Shown in pieces: positions 33,941-43,735 of a stretch of DNA of 64,000 nt; the stretch's first letter is position 1; each line of letters opens with the position of its first letter. A model generated the notes under the pieces. It saw only the letters and a list, made by a program, of their open reading frames with translations, was not told the origin of the DNA and did no database searches. Made by a program: the position numbers and the translations under genes. The DNA comes from Spinactinospora alkalitolerans (GTDB lineage Bacteria; Actinomycetota; Actinomycetes; Streptosporangiales; Streptosporangiaceae): assembly GCF_013408795.1 (NCBI RefSeq), contig NZ_JACCCC010000001.1, forward strand, positions 4,712,001 to 4,776,000, given 5' to 3'.

Positions 33941-36451
33941 CTACTCGACCTTCAACTGCGCCAGCACCTCGGCCAGATCATCGGGCTTCACCAGCACGTC
34001 GCGGGCCTTGGACCCCTCGCTGGGGCCGACGATGTCGCGGCTCTCCATCAGGTCCATCAGGCGCCCGGCCTTGGCGAAGCCGACCCGCAGCTTGCGCTGC
34101 AGCATCGAGGTCGACCCGAACTGCGTGGTGACCACCAGCTCGATCGCCTGCAGCAGCAGGTCGAGGTCGTCGCCGACCTCCTCGTCGATCTCCTTCTTCT
34201 TGGCCTCGGCCGTTCCGACGTCCTCGCGGTAACTGGGCTCGGCCTGCTTCTTGCAGTGCTCGACGACCGTCCGGATCTCCTTCTCGGTGACCCAGGCGTT
34301 CTGCAGGCGGATCGGCTTGCTCGCGCCCATCGGCAGGAACAGCGCGTCGCCCTTGCCGACCAGCTTCTCGGCGCCGGGCTGGTCGAGGATGACCCGGCTG
34401 TCGGAGAGGCTGGAGGTGGCGAACGCCAGCCGCGACGGGACGTTGGCCTTGATCAGGCCGGTGACGACGTCGACGCTGGGGCGCTGGGTGGCCAGCACCA
34501 GGTGGATGCCTGCCGCGCGGGCCAACTGGGTGATCCGCACGATGGCGTCCTCGACGTCGCGCGGGGCGACCATCATCAGGTCCGCCAGCTCGTCGACGAT
34601 GACGAGCAGGTAGGGGTAGGGCTCGTACTCGCGTTCGCTGCCGGGCGGGGCCTTGAGCTCGCCGGCGCGCACCGCGGCGTTGAAGTCGTCGACGTGCCGG
34701 TACCCGGAGGCGGCGAGGTCGTCGTAGCGCCGGTCCATCTCCCCGACGACCCACTGCAGCGCGTCGGCCGCCTTCTTCGGGCTGGTGATGATCGGGGTGA
34801 TGAGGTGCGGGATCCCCTCGTACATCGTGAGCTCGACCCGCTTGGGGTCGACCAGGATGAGCCGCACCTCGTCGGGCGTGGCGCGCATCATGATCGAGGT
34901 GATGAGCCCGTTGATGCAGGTGGACTTGCCGGCACCGGTGGCGCCGGCGACCAGGACGTGCGGCATCTTGGCGAGGTTGGCCACCACGTTGGCGCCCTCG
35001 ACGTCCTTGCCCAGGCCCACGAGCATCGGGTGGTCGTCGGAGGTGGCCGCGGTCGAGCGCATGATGTCGCCGAGGCTGACGATGTCCTTGTCGGTGTTGG
35101 GGATCTCCACCCCGATCGCGGACTTGCCCGGGATCGGGGAGAGGATCCGCACGTCCGCGCTCTTCACGGAGAGCGAGATGTTCTTCGTCAGCGCCGTGAC
35201 CTTCTCGACCTTCACCGCCGGGCCGAGCTCGATCTCGTAGCGGGTGACCGTGGGACCGCGGGTGAAGCCGGTGACCTCGGCGTCGATGTTGAACTGGTCC
35301 ATGACGCCGGTGAGCGCCTCGACGACGACGTCGTTGGCCTTGGTGCGCGGCTTGGGCGGGGTGCCCGGCTTGAGCAGCCGGGGCGCCGGCAGGTCGTAGT
35401 CGCCGTCGACCACGCGCGAGGGGATGGAGAGCTGCTCCACGGTGGCCGGAGCGGGCGTGGGGTCGGGCGCAGGGGCGGGTTTGACCTTTTCCTCGGTCGT
35501 GGCGACGACGGGGGTGTCGTAGGGGCGCTCGTTGGCGCCGGCGACGCTGCGCGCGTCGCCCTCGGCGTCGGCCGCGGCCTTCTTGGGCCGCGGTTTGCGC
35601 TTCTTCTTCGGCTCCTCCTCGTCCGGCCCGTCCTGACCGGGGAGGATGCCGACACCGCTGCCGGGACCCTCCTCCCGCGCCATGAGGCCGCCGAAGAGCC
35701 GGTTCAGCCGGTCGGGGATGCGGTGGACCGGGGTGGCCGTGACCACCAGCAGGCCGAACGCCATCAGCATGAACAGCAGCACGCCGGTCACCCACGGCGT
35801 GATGAGCTCGGTGAGCGGGCCCGACGCGGCGAAGCCGATCAGTCCGCCGGCCCGCCGCATCGCGGTCTGGCCGTCCGAGGGCCACGGCACCCCGTGACCG
35901 ATGTGGATCAGGCCCAGCAGGCCCACCAGCAGCGCTGCGGAGCCGATCAGCAGCCGACCGACGTCGGTGTGGTCGCTGCCCGGGGTGCGCATGAGCCGCC
36001 AGGCGAACGGCAGGAACAGCAGCGGCAGCACCGGCGAGAAGGTGCCGAACGCGCCGAGCACCACCATCCGGGTGGCCTCGGGCAGCGGGCCGTCGGTGTC
36101 CCACCACACCGCGGCGGCGATCAGCAGCCCCAGGGCGAGCAGCACCAGGCCCAGGCCGTCGCGGCGCAGGTCGGGGTCGAGATCGCGGGCGCTGCGCCCG
36201 ATGGCCCGCGCGATGCCGCCCACGGTGTGCGCGAGCAGCTTCCAGACCAGCAGCAGCCCCCGGCCGAACCAGACGACCAGCACTGCGATGGGCCCCTCCG
36301 GAGCGTTCTTGGTGCTCTTCGGGGGGCTCTTCCTGGTGCGCGGCGACGAGGAGCTCGCCGGACGGCGGGCCGGGGCCTTCTTGCCCGATCCGCCGCTCCG
36401 AGATGCTCCACCGCCGGAGCGCTGGGGGGATTTCGGCGCGCGGGTGGCCAT
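33941..36451 (-). CDS. ftsK: DNA translocase FtsK
   Basis: An 836-residue septal DNA pump that clears and aligns chromosome termini during division or sporulation septation. N-terminal basic tail (about residues 1-50), four membrane segments within the first 260 residues, a linker, and the RecA-like motor with Walker A GATGAGKSTCINGL and Walker B LLVIVDELADLMM. The C-terminal winged-helix gamma domain (QRKLRVGFAKAGRLMDLMES) reads orienting sequences. ATG 36451 fits the basic N-terminus. It follows rnj after a terminator hairpin. Confidence 0.95.
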   Translation of the reverse strand: MATRAPKSPQRSGGGASRSGGSGKKAPARRPASSSSPRTRKSPPKSTKNAPEGPIAVLVVWFGRGLLLVWKLLAHTVGGIARAIGRSARDLDPDLRRDGLGLVLLALGLLIAAAVWWDTDGPLPEATRMVVLGAFGTFSPVLPLLFLPFAWRLMRTPGSDHTDVGRLLIGSAALLVGLLGLIHIGHGVPWPSDGQTAMRRAGGLIGFAASGPLTELITPWVTGVLLFMLMAFGLLVVTATPVHRIPDRLNRLFGGLMAREEGPGSGVGILPGQDGPDEEEPKKKRKPRPKKAAADAEGDARSVAGANERPYDTPVVATTEEKVKPAPAPDPTPAPATVEQLSIPSRVVDGDYDLPAPRLLKPGTPPKPRTKANDVVVEALTGVMDQFNIDAEVTGFTRGPTVTRYEIELGPAVKVEKVTALTKNISLSVKSADVRILSPIPGKSAIGVEIPNTDKDIVSLGDIMRSTAATSDDHPMLVGLGKDVEGANVVANLAKMPHVLVAGATGAGKSTCINGLITSIMMRATPDEVRLILVDPKRVELTMYEGIPHLITPIITSPKKAADALQWVVGEMDRRYDDLAASGYRHVDDFNAAVRAGELKAPPGSEREYEPYPYLLVIVDELADLMMVAPRDVEDAIVRITQLARAAGIHLVLATQRPSVDVVTGLIKANVPSRLAFATSSLSDSRVILDQPGAEKLVGKGDALFLPMGASKPIRLQNAWVTEKEIRTVVEHCKKQAEPSYREDVGTAEAKKKEIDEEVGDDLDLLLQAIELVVTTQFGSTSMLQRKLRVGFAKAGRLMDLMESRDIVGPSEGSKARDVLVKPDDLAEVLAQLKVE

Positions 36452-36525
36452 GATGGGCAGCCTACTAAGGAACCCCGGCCGTTTTCCGCCCGCGCGGCGG
36501 GCGTGTCGGGCGCGCGTCCGGAGAT

Positions 36526-36552
36526 CCCCCGTGCTCCGACGGAGCACGGGGG
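36526..36552. terminator. Terminator hairpin between rnj and ftsK
   Basis: CCCCCGTGCTCCG and its exact complement are separated by a single base, so the loop opens a few pairs. It lies about 50 bp after the rnj stop on the minus strand. Confidence 0.65.
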
Positions 36553-36598
36553 TCCGGCCGGCGGCTCACCGGAACGCGGGCGGAGGCGGCGGCGCGGG

Positions 36599-38284
36599 TC
36601 AGACCTCCACCACGACCGGCACGATCATCGGGCGGCGGCGGTAGGCCTCGTTGACCCATCGGCCGACGCCCCTGCGGACCAGCTGGCGCAGCTGCCCCGG
36701 GTCGGTGATGCCGTCGGCCGCCGCGCGCTCCAGGGAGTCCTGGATCTTCGGGATGACCTCGTCGTAGGCCTCGACGTCGATCCCGGAGCCCCGGGTGTGG
36801 ATCTGCGGCTCGCCGACGAGTTTGCCCGAGGTGGAGTCGACCGCGATGACAACGGAGATGAAGCCCTCGTCGCCGAGGATGCGGCGGTCCTTCAGCGCCG
36901 ACTCGGTCACGTCGCCGACCGAGGCGCCGTCCACGTAGACGTAGCCGGCCTGCACCGCGCCCACGATGCGCGCCCTGCCCTTGACGAGGTCCACGACGAC
37001 GCCGTCCTCGGCGATCACCGCGCGGTCCTCCGGCAGGCCGGCGAGCGCCGCCACCCGGGCGTGGGCACGCAGGTGCCGCCACTCGCCGTGCACCGGCATG
37101 AAGTTGCGCGGCCGCACCATGTTGTGCACGTACAGCAGTTCGCCGGCCGGAGCGTGCCCGGAGACGTGCACCAGCGCGTTGCCCTTGTGCACGACCTTGG
37201 CGCCCCAACGGGTCAGGCCGTTGATGACCCGGTTGACCGAGTTCTCGTTGCCCGGAATCAGCGAGGAGGCCAGGACGATGGTGTCGCCCTGCTCGATGCG
37301 GATCTGGTGGTCGCGGTTGGCCATGCGGCTCAGCGCCGACATGGGCTCGCCCTGCGAACCGGTGCAGACGAGCATCACCTCGTCCTCGGGGAGGTCGCCG
37401 ATCTCCTTGACGTCGACCAGCAGGCCGCCCGGGACCTTGAGGTAGCCCAGGTCGCGTGCGATGTTCATGTTGCGCACCATGGAGCGGCCGACGAAGGCGA
37501 CCTTGCGGCCGTGCTCGTGCGCGGCGTCCAGGACCTGCTGGACGCGGTGCACGTGCGAGGCGAAGCAGGCCACGATGACCCGCTTGTCGGCCTTGCGGAA
37601 GACGTCGTCGATGACGCCGGCGATGTCGCGCTCGCTGGTGACGAACCCGGGGACCTCGGCGTTGGTGGAGTCGCCCAGCAGCAGGTCGACGCCCTCGCTC
37701 CCCAGCCGCGCGAACCCGGCGAGGTCGGTGAGGCGGCCGTCCAGCGGCAACTGGTCCATCTTGAAGTCGCCGGTGTGCAGCAGCGTGCCGGCGGGCGTGC
37801 GGATGCCGATCGCGAGGGCGTCGGGGATGGAGTGGTTGACCGAGAAGAACTCCAGGTCGAAGTCGCCGAAGGCGCGCCGCTCCCCCTCTTCGACCTGCAC
37901 CAGCTCCGGCTTGATCCGGTGCTCGCCGAGCTTGGCCGACAGCAGCGCCAGCGTCAGCCTCGATCCGACCAGCGGGATGTCGGGGCGCTCCCGCAGCAGG
38001 AACGGGACCGCGCCGATGTGGTCCTCGTGGCCGTGCGTGAGGACCAGCGCCTCGACGTCGTCGAGCCGGTCCCTGATGTAGTCGAAGTCCGGCAGGATCA
38101 GGTCCACGCCGGGCTGCTCCTCCTCGGGGAACAGCACGCCGCAGTCCACGATCAGCAGCCTGCCGGCGTACTCGAACACCGTCATGTTGCGGCCGATCTC
38201 GCCCAGCCCGCCGAGGGCGACGACCCTCAGCGCGCCCTTGGCGAGCGGCGGCGGGGGGCCGAGCTCTGGGTGCGGGTGACTCAT
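36599..38284 (-). CDS. rnj: Ribonuclease J
   Basis: A 561-residue dual endo/5'-exoribonuclease of the metallo-beta-lactamase superfamily, acting in rRNA maturation and mRNA decay. The zinc motif is LTHGHEDHIGA, with further ligands in FSVNHSIPDA, HTGDFKMD and LGDSTNAE. The beta-CASP and C-terminal RNA-binding parts follow, including HVSGHAPAGELLY and MPVHGEWRHL. ATG 38284 overlaps the dapA stop by 4 nt, so it is coupled to dapA, the usual actinobacterial order dapA-rnj-ftsK. Confidence 0.95.
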   Translation of the reverse strand: MSHPHPELGPPPPLAKGALRVVALGGLGEIGRNMTVFEYAGRLLIVDCGVLFPEEEQPGVDLILPDFDYIRDRLDDVEALVLTHGHEDHIGAVPFLLRERPDIPLVGSRLTLALLSAKLGEHRIKPELVQVEEGERRAFGDFDLEFFSVNHSIPDALAIGIRTPAGTLLHTGDFKMDQLPLDGRLTDLAGFARLGSEGVDLLLGDSTNAEVPGFVTSERDIAGVIDDVFRKADKRVIVACFASHVHRVQQVLDAAHEHGRKVAFVGRSMVRNMNIARDLGYLKVPGGLLVDVKEIGDLPEDEVMLVCTGSQGEPMSALSRMANRDHQIRIEQGDTIVLASSLIPGNENSVNRVINGLTRWGAKVVHKGNALVHVSGHAPAGELLYVHNMVRPRNFMPVHGEWRHLRAHARVAALAGLPEDRAVIAEDGVVVDLVKGRARIVGAVQAGYVYVDGASVGDVTESALKDRRILGDEGFISVVIAVDSTSGKLVGEPQIHTRGSGIDVEAYDEVIPKIQDSLERAAADGITDPGQLRQLVRRGVGRWVNEAYRRRPMIVPVVVEV

Positions 38285-39258
38285 GCGGATCCTTCCGTCA
38301 GCCGTTCCACTCCCACGGCGCTGGCCGGAACGGCCTGATGCGGCGCGAGCCCTATGGGTCCCTTGACACCGGCCGCGGCCAGGTCCTCGCGCAGCAGGGC
38401 CTGGAGCTCGGCCGAGGCATCGGCCAGCGGGGTCCGCACCGAACCGCCGGGCAGCCCGAACATGTTCAGCACGGCCTTGGTCGTGATGACGCCCTGGGTT
38501 CGGAAGATGCCGGTGTAGACGGGGGTGAGCCGACGGTGGATGGCCAGTGCGCGGCCGACGTCGCCGGAGTGGTAGGCGTCGATCATGTCGTGCAGGTCGG
38601 CGCCGACGATGTGGCCGACGACGCTGACGAATCCGGCCGCGCCGATGGACAGCAGCGGCAGGTTGAGCATGTCGGAGCCGCAGTAGTAGGCCAGGCCGGT
38701 GCGCTCCATCACCCACGAGCTGGCGCCGATGTCGTCCTTGGCGTCCTTGTTGGCGAGGATGCGCGGGTGCTCGGCCAGCCGGACCAGCGTCTCCGAGGCG
38801 ATCGGCACGCCGGTGCGGCCGGGGATGTCGTAGAGCATGACCGGCAGCTCGGTGGCGTCGGCGATCGCCGTGAAGTGGCGCAGCAGCCCCTCCTGAGGCG
38901 GCTTGTTGTAGTAGGGCGTCACCGTGAGCAGGCCGTGCGCGCCGGCGCGTTCGGCGGCCTCGGCGAGCTCGGTGCTGTGCCGGGTGTCGTTGGTGCCCAC
39001 CCCGGCGACGATGGTGGCGCGGTCGCCGACGGCCTCGATCACGGCGCGCAGCAGGCGGTCTTTCTCCTGGTCGCTCGTTGTGGGCGACTCTCCGGTGGTC
39101 CCGCTGATGATGAGGCCGTCATTGCGCTGCTCGTCGACCAGATACGTGGCGAGCCGAGCGGCGCCGTCGTAGTCGACGTCGCCGTTCTCGTGCATGGGTG
39201 TGACCATTGCGGTCAACATCTGGCCGAAGGGCGCGTTCGGCGTAGTGCTGCCTACCAT
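38281..39258 (-). CDS. dapA: 4-hydroxy-tetrahydrodipicolinate synthase
   Basis: Condenses pyruvate with aspartate semialdehyde, the first committed step of the DAP/lysine pathway; DapF near the other end of this window performs a late step. A class I aldolase of 325 residues with GTTGESPTTSDQEK, TVTPYYNKPPQEGLLRHF (catalytic Tyr), YDIPGRTG, and the Schiff-base Lys region ILANKDAKDD. ATG 39258 has no Shine-Dalgarno but a TAGCGT box 7 nt upstream. thyX, often its neighbour, is not here. Confidence 0.95.
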   Translation of the reverse strand: MVGSTTPNAPFGQMLTAMVTPMHENGDVDYDGAARLATYLVDEQRNDGLIISGTTGESPTTSDQEKDRLLRAVIEAVGDRATIVAGVGTNDTRHSTELAEAAERAGAHGLLTVTPYYNKPPQEGLLRHFTAIADATELPVMLYDIPGRTGVPIASETLVRLAEHPRILANKDAKDDIGASSWVMERTGLAYYCGSDMLNLPLLSIGAAGFVSVVGHIVGADLHDMIDAYHSGDVGRALAIHRRLTPVYTGIFRTQGVITTKAVLNMFGLPGGSVRTPLADASAELQALLREDLAAAGVKGPIGLAPHQAVPASAVGVERLTEGSA

Positions 39259-39265
39259 GGGGAAA

Positions 39266-39271
39266 ACGCTA
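39266..39271 (-). promoter_or_regulatory. -10 box of a leaderless dapA transcript
   Basis: TAGCGT on the minus strand, 7 nt before the dapA ATG, partly overlapping the palindrome CCGCTAGCGG. Confidence 0.45.
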
Positions 39272-39502
39272 CCGCTAGCGGAGCCCGGTCGGCGCCAAGC
39301 GCCCCGGTCGGGACCGATTTTCCCGGGGCCGGCCGCTCCTTGAGGCGGCCCGCGGTGACGCTCGGCGCCAGGGAGGTCACGTAACGCGTCGGCAACGGAG
39401 CCCGGGTTGACCTTGACGCGTGTGTGACACACATAACAAAGTGCCCGCACCAGCGCGGAAGCCGCCTTCCCGGCGGCCGGGTAGCGAAAGCGGGGGAGTC
39501 GG

Positions 39503-40846
39503 ATGCGTCGAGTCGGCAACGCGCTCGCGGCGTTCAGCACGCGGTGGATCCCTGATGCGTTCGTCTTCGCCATCGCGCTGTCGGTGCTGGTCTACCTGCT
39601 GGCGCTGGGCCTCACCGACCACGGTCCCCTGCAACTGGTCGACGACTGGTACGCGGGGTTCTGGGGGCTGCTGGAGTTCGCCATGCAGATGTCGCTGGTG
39701 CTCGTCACCGGCTACGCGCTGGCGTCCTCTCCCCCGGCGCGGCGCGGCATCACCTGGGTCGCCTCGCTGCCGCGCGGTCCCCGCTCGGCCTGCGCCCTGA
39801 CGGCCCTGCTCGCCGCGCTGCTCGGAATGGTGCACTGGGGACTCGGCCTGATCGCCGGGGCCCTGCTCGCCGTCGAGGTCGCCAAGTCGTGCCGCGCCCG
39901 CGGGATCACGGTGCACTTCCCGCTGCTGGCCGCCGCCGGCTACACCGGGCTGATGGTCTGGCACAGCGGCCTTTCGGGATCCTCTCCCCTGCTGGTCAAC
40001 ACGCCGGGGCACTTCCTGGAGGACCGGATCGGCACCATCCCGCTCAGCGAGACCGTCTTCCAGCCGTTCAACCTGGTGTTCCTGGCCGCGATGCTGATCG
40101 GGGCGCCACTGCTGGTGCTGAGCATGCACCCCCGGCCGGAGGAGGCCGCGGAGATCGACGCCGACGCCGCCGAGGAGGACTCCGACCCCGTGTCCGGCGA
40201 GCGGCCCGCGCCCGCGCGCCCACCGGCCGAACGGCTCATGCACAGCCGGATACCGGTCCTGATCGTGGTGCTGGCCGGCCTGGTCTACCTGGTGCCCGAG
40301 CTGATCCGCGGCGGCATCGTCGGCATGGACCTCAACCTGCTCAACTTCACCTTCCTCGTGGTCGGCCTCGGGCTGCACGGCACGCTCGCCGGCTACGCCT
40401 CGGCGGCCGCTGAGGGGGCGAGAAGCGCCGCATCGGTGATCGTGCAGTTCCCCTTCTACGCCGGGATCATGGGGATGATGGAGCACTCCGGCCTGCTGGG
40501 GATCATCGCGGAGTGGTTCGTCTCCTTCTCCACCCCGTTCAGCTACCCGTTCTGGGCGCTGATCAGCGCCTGCGTGGTGAACCTCGCGGTGCCCTCCGGC
40601 GGCGGGCAGTGGGCGGTCCAGGGGCCGATCGTCATGGACGCCACCGCGGCGCTCGGCCTGGACCCCGGAGTGGGCGTGATGGCGGTGGCAATGGGCGACC
40701 AGCTCACCAACGGCATCCAGCCCTTCTGGGCGTTGCCGCTGCTGGCGCTGACCCGGCTGCGCGCCGGGCAGGTCCTCGGCTACAGCTCGGTGGTGATGCT
40801 CTTCGGCATCGCCGCGGCCGGACTGAGCATCACGTTCCTGCGCTGA
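39503..40846 (+). CDS. AtoE-like short-chain fatty acid transporter
   Basis: A 447-residue membrane protein with about ten membrane segments, resembling AtoE (short-chain fatty acid or acetoacetate uptake). The family stretch NLAVPSGGGQWAVQGPIVMD is clear, along with VHWGLGLIAGALLAVEVAK. A charged loop rich in Glu/Asp/Pro lies near residues 212-240. A convergent hairpin follows. No fatty-acid catabolic genes are adjacent, so the substrate is uncertain. Confidence 0.87.
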   Translation: MRRVGNALAAFSTRWIPDAFVFAIALSVLVYLLALGLTDHGPLQLVDDWYAGFWGLLEFAMQMSLVLVTGYALASSPPARRGITWVASLPRGPRSACALTALLAALLGMVHWGLGLIAGALLAVEVAKSCRARGITVHFPLLAAAGYTGLMVWHSGLSGSSPLLVNTPGHFLEDRIGTIPLSETVFQPFNLVFLAAMLIGAPLLVLSMHPRPEEAAEIDADAAEEDSDPVSGERPAPARPPAERLMHSRIPVLIVVLAGLVYLVPELIRGGIVGMDLNLLNFTFLVVGLGLHGTLAGYASAAAEGARSAASVIVQFPFYAGIMGMMEHSGLLGIIAEWFVSFSTPFSYPFWALISACVVNLAVPSGGGQWAVQGPIVMDATAALGLDPGVGVMAVAMGDQLTNGIQPFWALPLLALTRLRAGQVLGYSSVVMLFGIAAAGLSITFLR

Positions 40847-40864
40847 GCCCCCGGTCGGCGAGGA

Positions 40865-40890
40865 CGGCCCGCGCACAGGGGCGCGGGCCG
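40865..40890. terminator. Bidirectional terminator hairpin
   Basis: CGGCCCGCGC (40865-40874) pairs perfectly with GCGCGGGCCG (40881-40890), between the convergent transporter and holin-like genes. Confidence 0.65.
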
Positions 40891-40924
40891 CCGGATCGGA
40901 CTCGGCCGCCGCGCGGCGCCGGGA

Positions 40925-41302
40925 TCAGTCGTCGTCGCCTCCCACGAACAGGCTGAGCAGCCAGCTCACGACGGCGACGATGATCGCGCCCCAGAACGCC
41001 GGCCAGAAGCCGTCGATGCTGAACGGCAGGTCGAACAGGCCGGCCAGCCATCCGGTGAGGAGGAGCAGCAGTGCGTTGACGACCAGGGCGATCAGCCCGA
41101 GCGTGAGGATGTAGAAGGCGCATCCCACGGTCTTGACGATCGGCTTGATGACGGCGTTGACCACGCCGAAGATCGCACCGACCACCAGATAGACCAGGAT
41201 CTGCTCGGGCACGGAGTCGGTGCCGACGTCGATTCCGTCGACCAGCAGCACCGCCGCCCACAGGGCGACCGCGTTGACGATGATTCGAATGATGACGCTC
41301 AC
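40925..41302 (-). CDS. Phage holin family (four-TM) membrane protein
   Basis: A 125-residue protein made almost entirely of four membrane segments: MSVIIRIIVNAVALWAAVLL, YLVVGAIFGVVNAVIKPIVK, ILTLGLIALVVNALLLLLTG and FWGAIIVAVVSWLLSLFVGG, then GDDD. This is the family 4 holin-like type that is common and chromosomal in actinobacteria. No phage genes are near, so a lysis role is not implied. Function unknown. Confidence 0.85.
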   Translation of the reverse strand: MSVIIRIIVNAVALWAAVLLVDGIDVGTDSVPEQILVYLVVGAIFGVVNAVIKPIVKTVGCAFYILTLGLIALVVNALLLLLTGWLAGLFDLPFSIDGFWPAFWGAIIVAVVSWLLSLFVGGDDD

Positions 41303-41509
41303 GTACCCGATGCTCCCACGCTGGCCGAGACAGGTGAACTCCTCAACGCCGGGGATGGGGGAAAAGTCGGGGCTCTCCCCGACCCGCTCAGGAGCTCCGG
41401 CTCCGGGCGCCGCGGCGGCGGAGCGGGACCGGGGTTTTGAAACCGCGCCGGAGGCTGCGACGATTCCCCGGGGGCCGGAACCGGCTGACGAGTGAATGAG
41501 GGCGTTCCC

Positions 41510-42052
41510 GTGTCGACACAGCGATTTGTTCGTTCAGCCCGGAATGCGGACATCGACACCATCGTGCGCATCCAAGTGGCCGCCTGGCAGGAGATGTACG
41601 GCTCCGTGCTGCCCGGACCGGTGCTGGCCGAGCTGACCGGTGACGAGGCCGGCGAGCGGTTCCGCGAGCAGTGGCTGGCCTCGGTGGAGCGGCCGCCCAC
41701 CTCGCGGCACCGGCTGCTGGTCGCGACCGACGAGCGCGCGGTGGTGGGGTTCGCGGCGATCGGCCCGGCCGAGGACGCCGACCGCTGGCCCGGCACCGAC
41801 GCCGAGGTCTACGCGCTGCACGTCCACCCCGACCACCCGCGCCGCGGCCACGGCAGCCGACTGCTCAACGCCGCGGTGGACCACCTGCTCGACGACGGGT
41901 TCCACGCGGTTTACGTGTGGGTGCTGGAGACCGGCAACCCGCTGCGCGACTTCCTGGAGGCCGCCGGGTGGCGACCCGACGGGGCCCGGCGCGAACTGGA
42001 CATGGGCGCGCGCGTCGCGATGGTCCGGCTGCACGCCGCCATCAGCCGGTGA
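41510..42052 (+). CDS. GNAT family N-acetyltransferase
   Basis: A 180-residue acetyltransferase. Motif A is VYALHVHPDHPRRGHGSRLL, followed by AVYVWVLETGNPLRDFLEAA. GTG 41510 is preferred, with GAGGG about 7 nt upstream. It precedes menA by about 90 bp. Substrate unknown. Confidence 0.88.
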   Translation: MSTQRFVRSARNADIDTIVRIQVAAWQEMYGSVLPGPVLAELTGDEAGERFREQWLASVERPPTSRHRLLVATDERAVVGFAAIGPAEDADRWPGTDAEVYALHVHPDHPRRGHGSRLLNAAVDHLLDDGFHAVYVWVLETGNPLRDFLEAAGWRPDGARRELDMGARVAMVRLHAAISR

Positions 42053-42144
42053 CCGCGCCGGTCCTCCCCCGGCGATACCGTTGAGCGGACCCAGCAGGAA
42101 CCGCTCGGGCGCCTCGGCGCAGGGCTCTCAGAAAGGACCGACGC

Positions 42145-43014
42145 GTGGCCACGGTCAGCGAGTGGGTCGCGGGGGCCCGCCCGCGCACATTGCCGAACTC
42201 GATCGTCCCCGTCGCGGTCGGGACCGGCGTCGCCATCGGGATCGGCTCAGCCGTGTGGTGGAAGGCCGCGCTGGCGATGCTGGTGGCGCTGGCGCTCCAG
42301 GTGGGCGTGAACTACGCCAACGACTACAGCGACGGCGTCCGCGGCACCGACGAGGGCCGGGTGGGCCCGATCCGGCTGACCGCGACCCGGCTGGCCGCCC
42401 CCGGGCGGGTGTTCGCCGCGGCCTGGGCGTGCTTCGCCGCCGCCGCGGTCGTCGGGCTGGTCCTGGTGGCCACGTCCTCGTGGTGGCTGCTGCCGGTGGG
42501 CGCCGCGGCGATCGTGGCCGCCTGGTTCTACACCGGCGGGCGGACCCCCTACGGCTACCGCGCCCTGGGCGAGGTCTCGGTCTTCGTGTTCTTCGGCGTC
42601 GTCGCGGTCGTCGGCACGGTCTTCGTGCAGGCCGGCTCGGTCCCCTGGGAGGGCTGGACGGCCGCGGTCCCCGTCGGGCTGCTGTCCTGCTCGGTGCTGG
42701 TGGTCAACAACCTGCGCGACATCCCCACCGACACCGAGAGCGGCAAGCGGACGCTGGCCGTGCTGCTCGGCGACGCCGGGACCCGCCGGCTCTACCTGGG
42801 CTGCCTGGCGGGCGCGTTCGTGACCGCGCTGGTCACGGCCGCCGCGAGCTGGTGGGCGGCGCTCGTCCTGCTCGCCGTCCCGCTGGCGGTGCGCCCCTGC
42901 TCCCGCGTGCTGCGCGGCGAGAAGGGCCGTGACCTTGTCGTGGCCCTGGGCGAGACCGGCAGGCTGCAGCTCGCCTTCGGCGCGCTCTACACGGTGGGCC
43001 TGGCGCTGGGTTGA
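42145..43014 (+). CDS. menA: 1,4-dihydroxy-2-naphthoate polyprenyltransferase
   Basis: Attaches the isoprenoid tail to DHNA in menaquinone synthesis. A 289-residue UbiA-type membrane enzyme. The two Asp-rich motifs are NYANDYSDGVRGTDEGR and NNLRDIPTDTESGKRTLAV. Eight or nine membrane segments. Starts at GTG 42145. The other men genes are not in the window, as menA is often apart. Confidence 0.94.
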   Translation: MATVSEWVAGARPRTLPNSIVPVAVGTGVAIGIGSAVWWKAALAMLVALALQVGVNYANDYSDGVRGTDEGRVGPIRLTATRLAAPGRVFAAAWACFAAAAVVGLVLVATSSWWLLPVGAAAIVAAWFYTGGRTPYGYRALGEVSVFVFFGVVAVVGTVFVQAGSVPWEGWTAAVPVGLLSCSVLVVNNLRDIPTDTESGKRTLAVLLGDAGTRRLYLGCLAGAFVTALVTAAASWWAALVLLAVPLAVRPCSRVLRGEKGRDLVVALGETGRLQLAFGALYTVGLALG

Positions 43015-43128
43015 CCGGCGCCCGGGGGTTGGACCACGGCGGGCCCCTTCTCGGTTCCCGTTCCGGCCGGACCGGTTCCGGCCGGGGATCGGGCGTCCCC
43101 GGCCGTATCGCGTCCGCTCACGTCCCGC

Positions 43129-43134
43129 TACTCT
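43129..43134 (+). promoter_or_regulatory. -10 box of a leaderless lipoprotein gene transcript
   Basis: TACTCT, 7 nt before ATG 43142, without a Shine-Dalgarno. Confidence 0.5.
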
Positions 43135-43141
43135 CGGTTCC

Positions 43142-43735
43142 ATGACGCCCCTGGACTTCCTGAAACGACGCGGGACCGCGGCGATCGCCCTGGCCTCCTG
43201 CACGCTGCTGCTGGCGGGGTGCGGGCTGTTCGGCGGCGACCCCGAAGAAGAGGGCGCAGAGGACTCCGGATCCGGCGGCGAGCCGGTCAACGCCGGGGCC
43301 GTGGACCCCGGGGAGGCCGAGCCGCGCGAGACCCTCGCGAGCCAGGACTTCCGGGACGACGGCAGCGACCTGCACATCGCCGTGCACGAGCTGGCCCGCC
43401 GGGGCGAGACCGTCGAGCTGACGTTCTCGGTGACCAACACCGGCGACACGGAGTGGGATCACGGCGGATTCTTCAGCGGCGGCAACGTCCTCAGCGACGA
43501 CAAGAACACGGTCGCCTCGGTCGAGCTCATCGACGCCCGGACCGGCCGCCTCCACCTGGTCGCGCGCGACGCCGACGGCGCCTGCGTGTGCTCCACGCCC
43601 GGCTACGGATTCACCCTCGGCGGCGGGGACTCCCTCCTGCTGAGCGCGACCTACGGCGCTCCGCCCGAGGAGATCGAGACCATGGGCGTGCGCATTCCCG
43701 GTGCCGGGACGTTCAACGATGTCCCGCTCAGCTGA
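43142..43735 (+). CDS. Putative lipoprotein of unknown function
   Basis: A 197-residue secreted lipoprotein. The signal peptide ends LLLAGCGLFGG, followed by an acidic linker (about residues 30-60). The mature domain (DLHIAVHELARRGETVELTF...SVTNTGDTEW) resembles an immunoglobulin-like beta-sandwich with a Cys pair in GACVCSTPG. Its 3' end overlaps the following OmpA-domain gene by 17 nt, so the two are almost certainly co-translated and may work together at the cell surface. I do not recognise a named family. Confidence 0.75.
   Translation: MTPLDFLKRRGTAAIALASCTLLLAGCGLFGGDPEEEGAEDSGSGGEPVNAGAVDPGEAEPRETLASQDFRDDGSDLHIAVHELARRGETVELTFSVTNTGDTEWDHGGFFSGGNVLSDDKNTVASVELIDARTGRLHLVARDADGACVCSTPGYGFTLGGGDSLLLSATYGAPPEEIETMGVRIPGAGTFNDVPLS

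Noticed and set aside
34256-38338. A 1360-codon plus-strand open frame
   Set aside because: It is antisense to ftsK and rnj, which have full domain matches; long shadow frames are expected at this GC content.
40925-41302. Prophage remnant because of the holin-like gene
   Set aside because: No other phage genes, attachment sites or integrase; this holin-like family is a common chromosomal gene.
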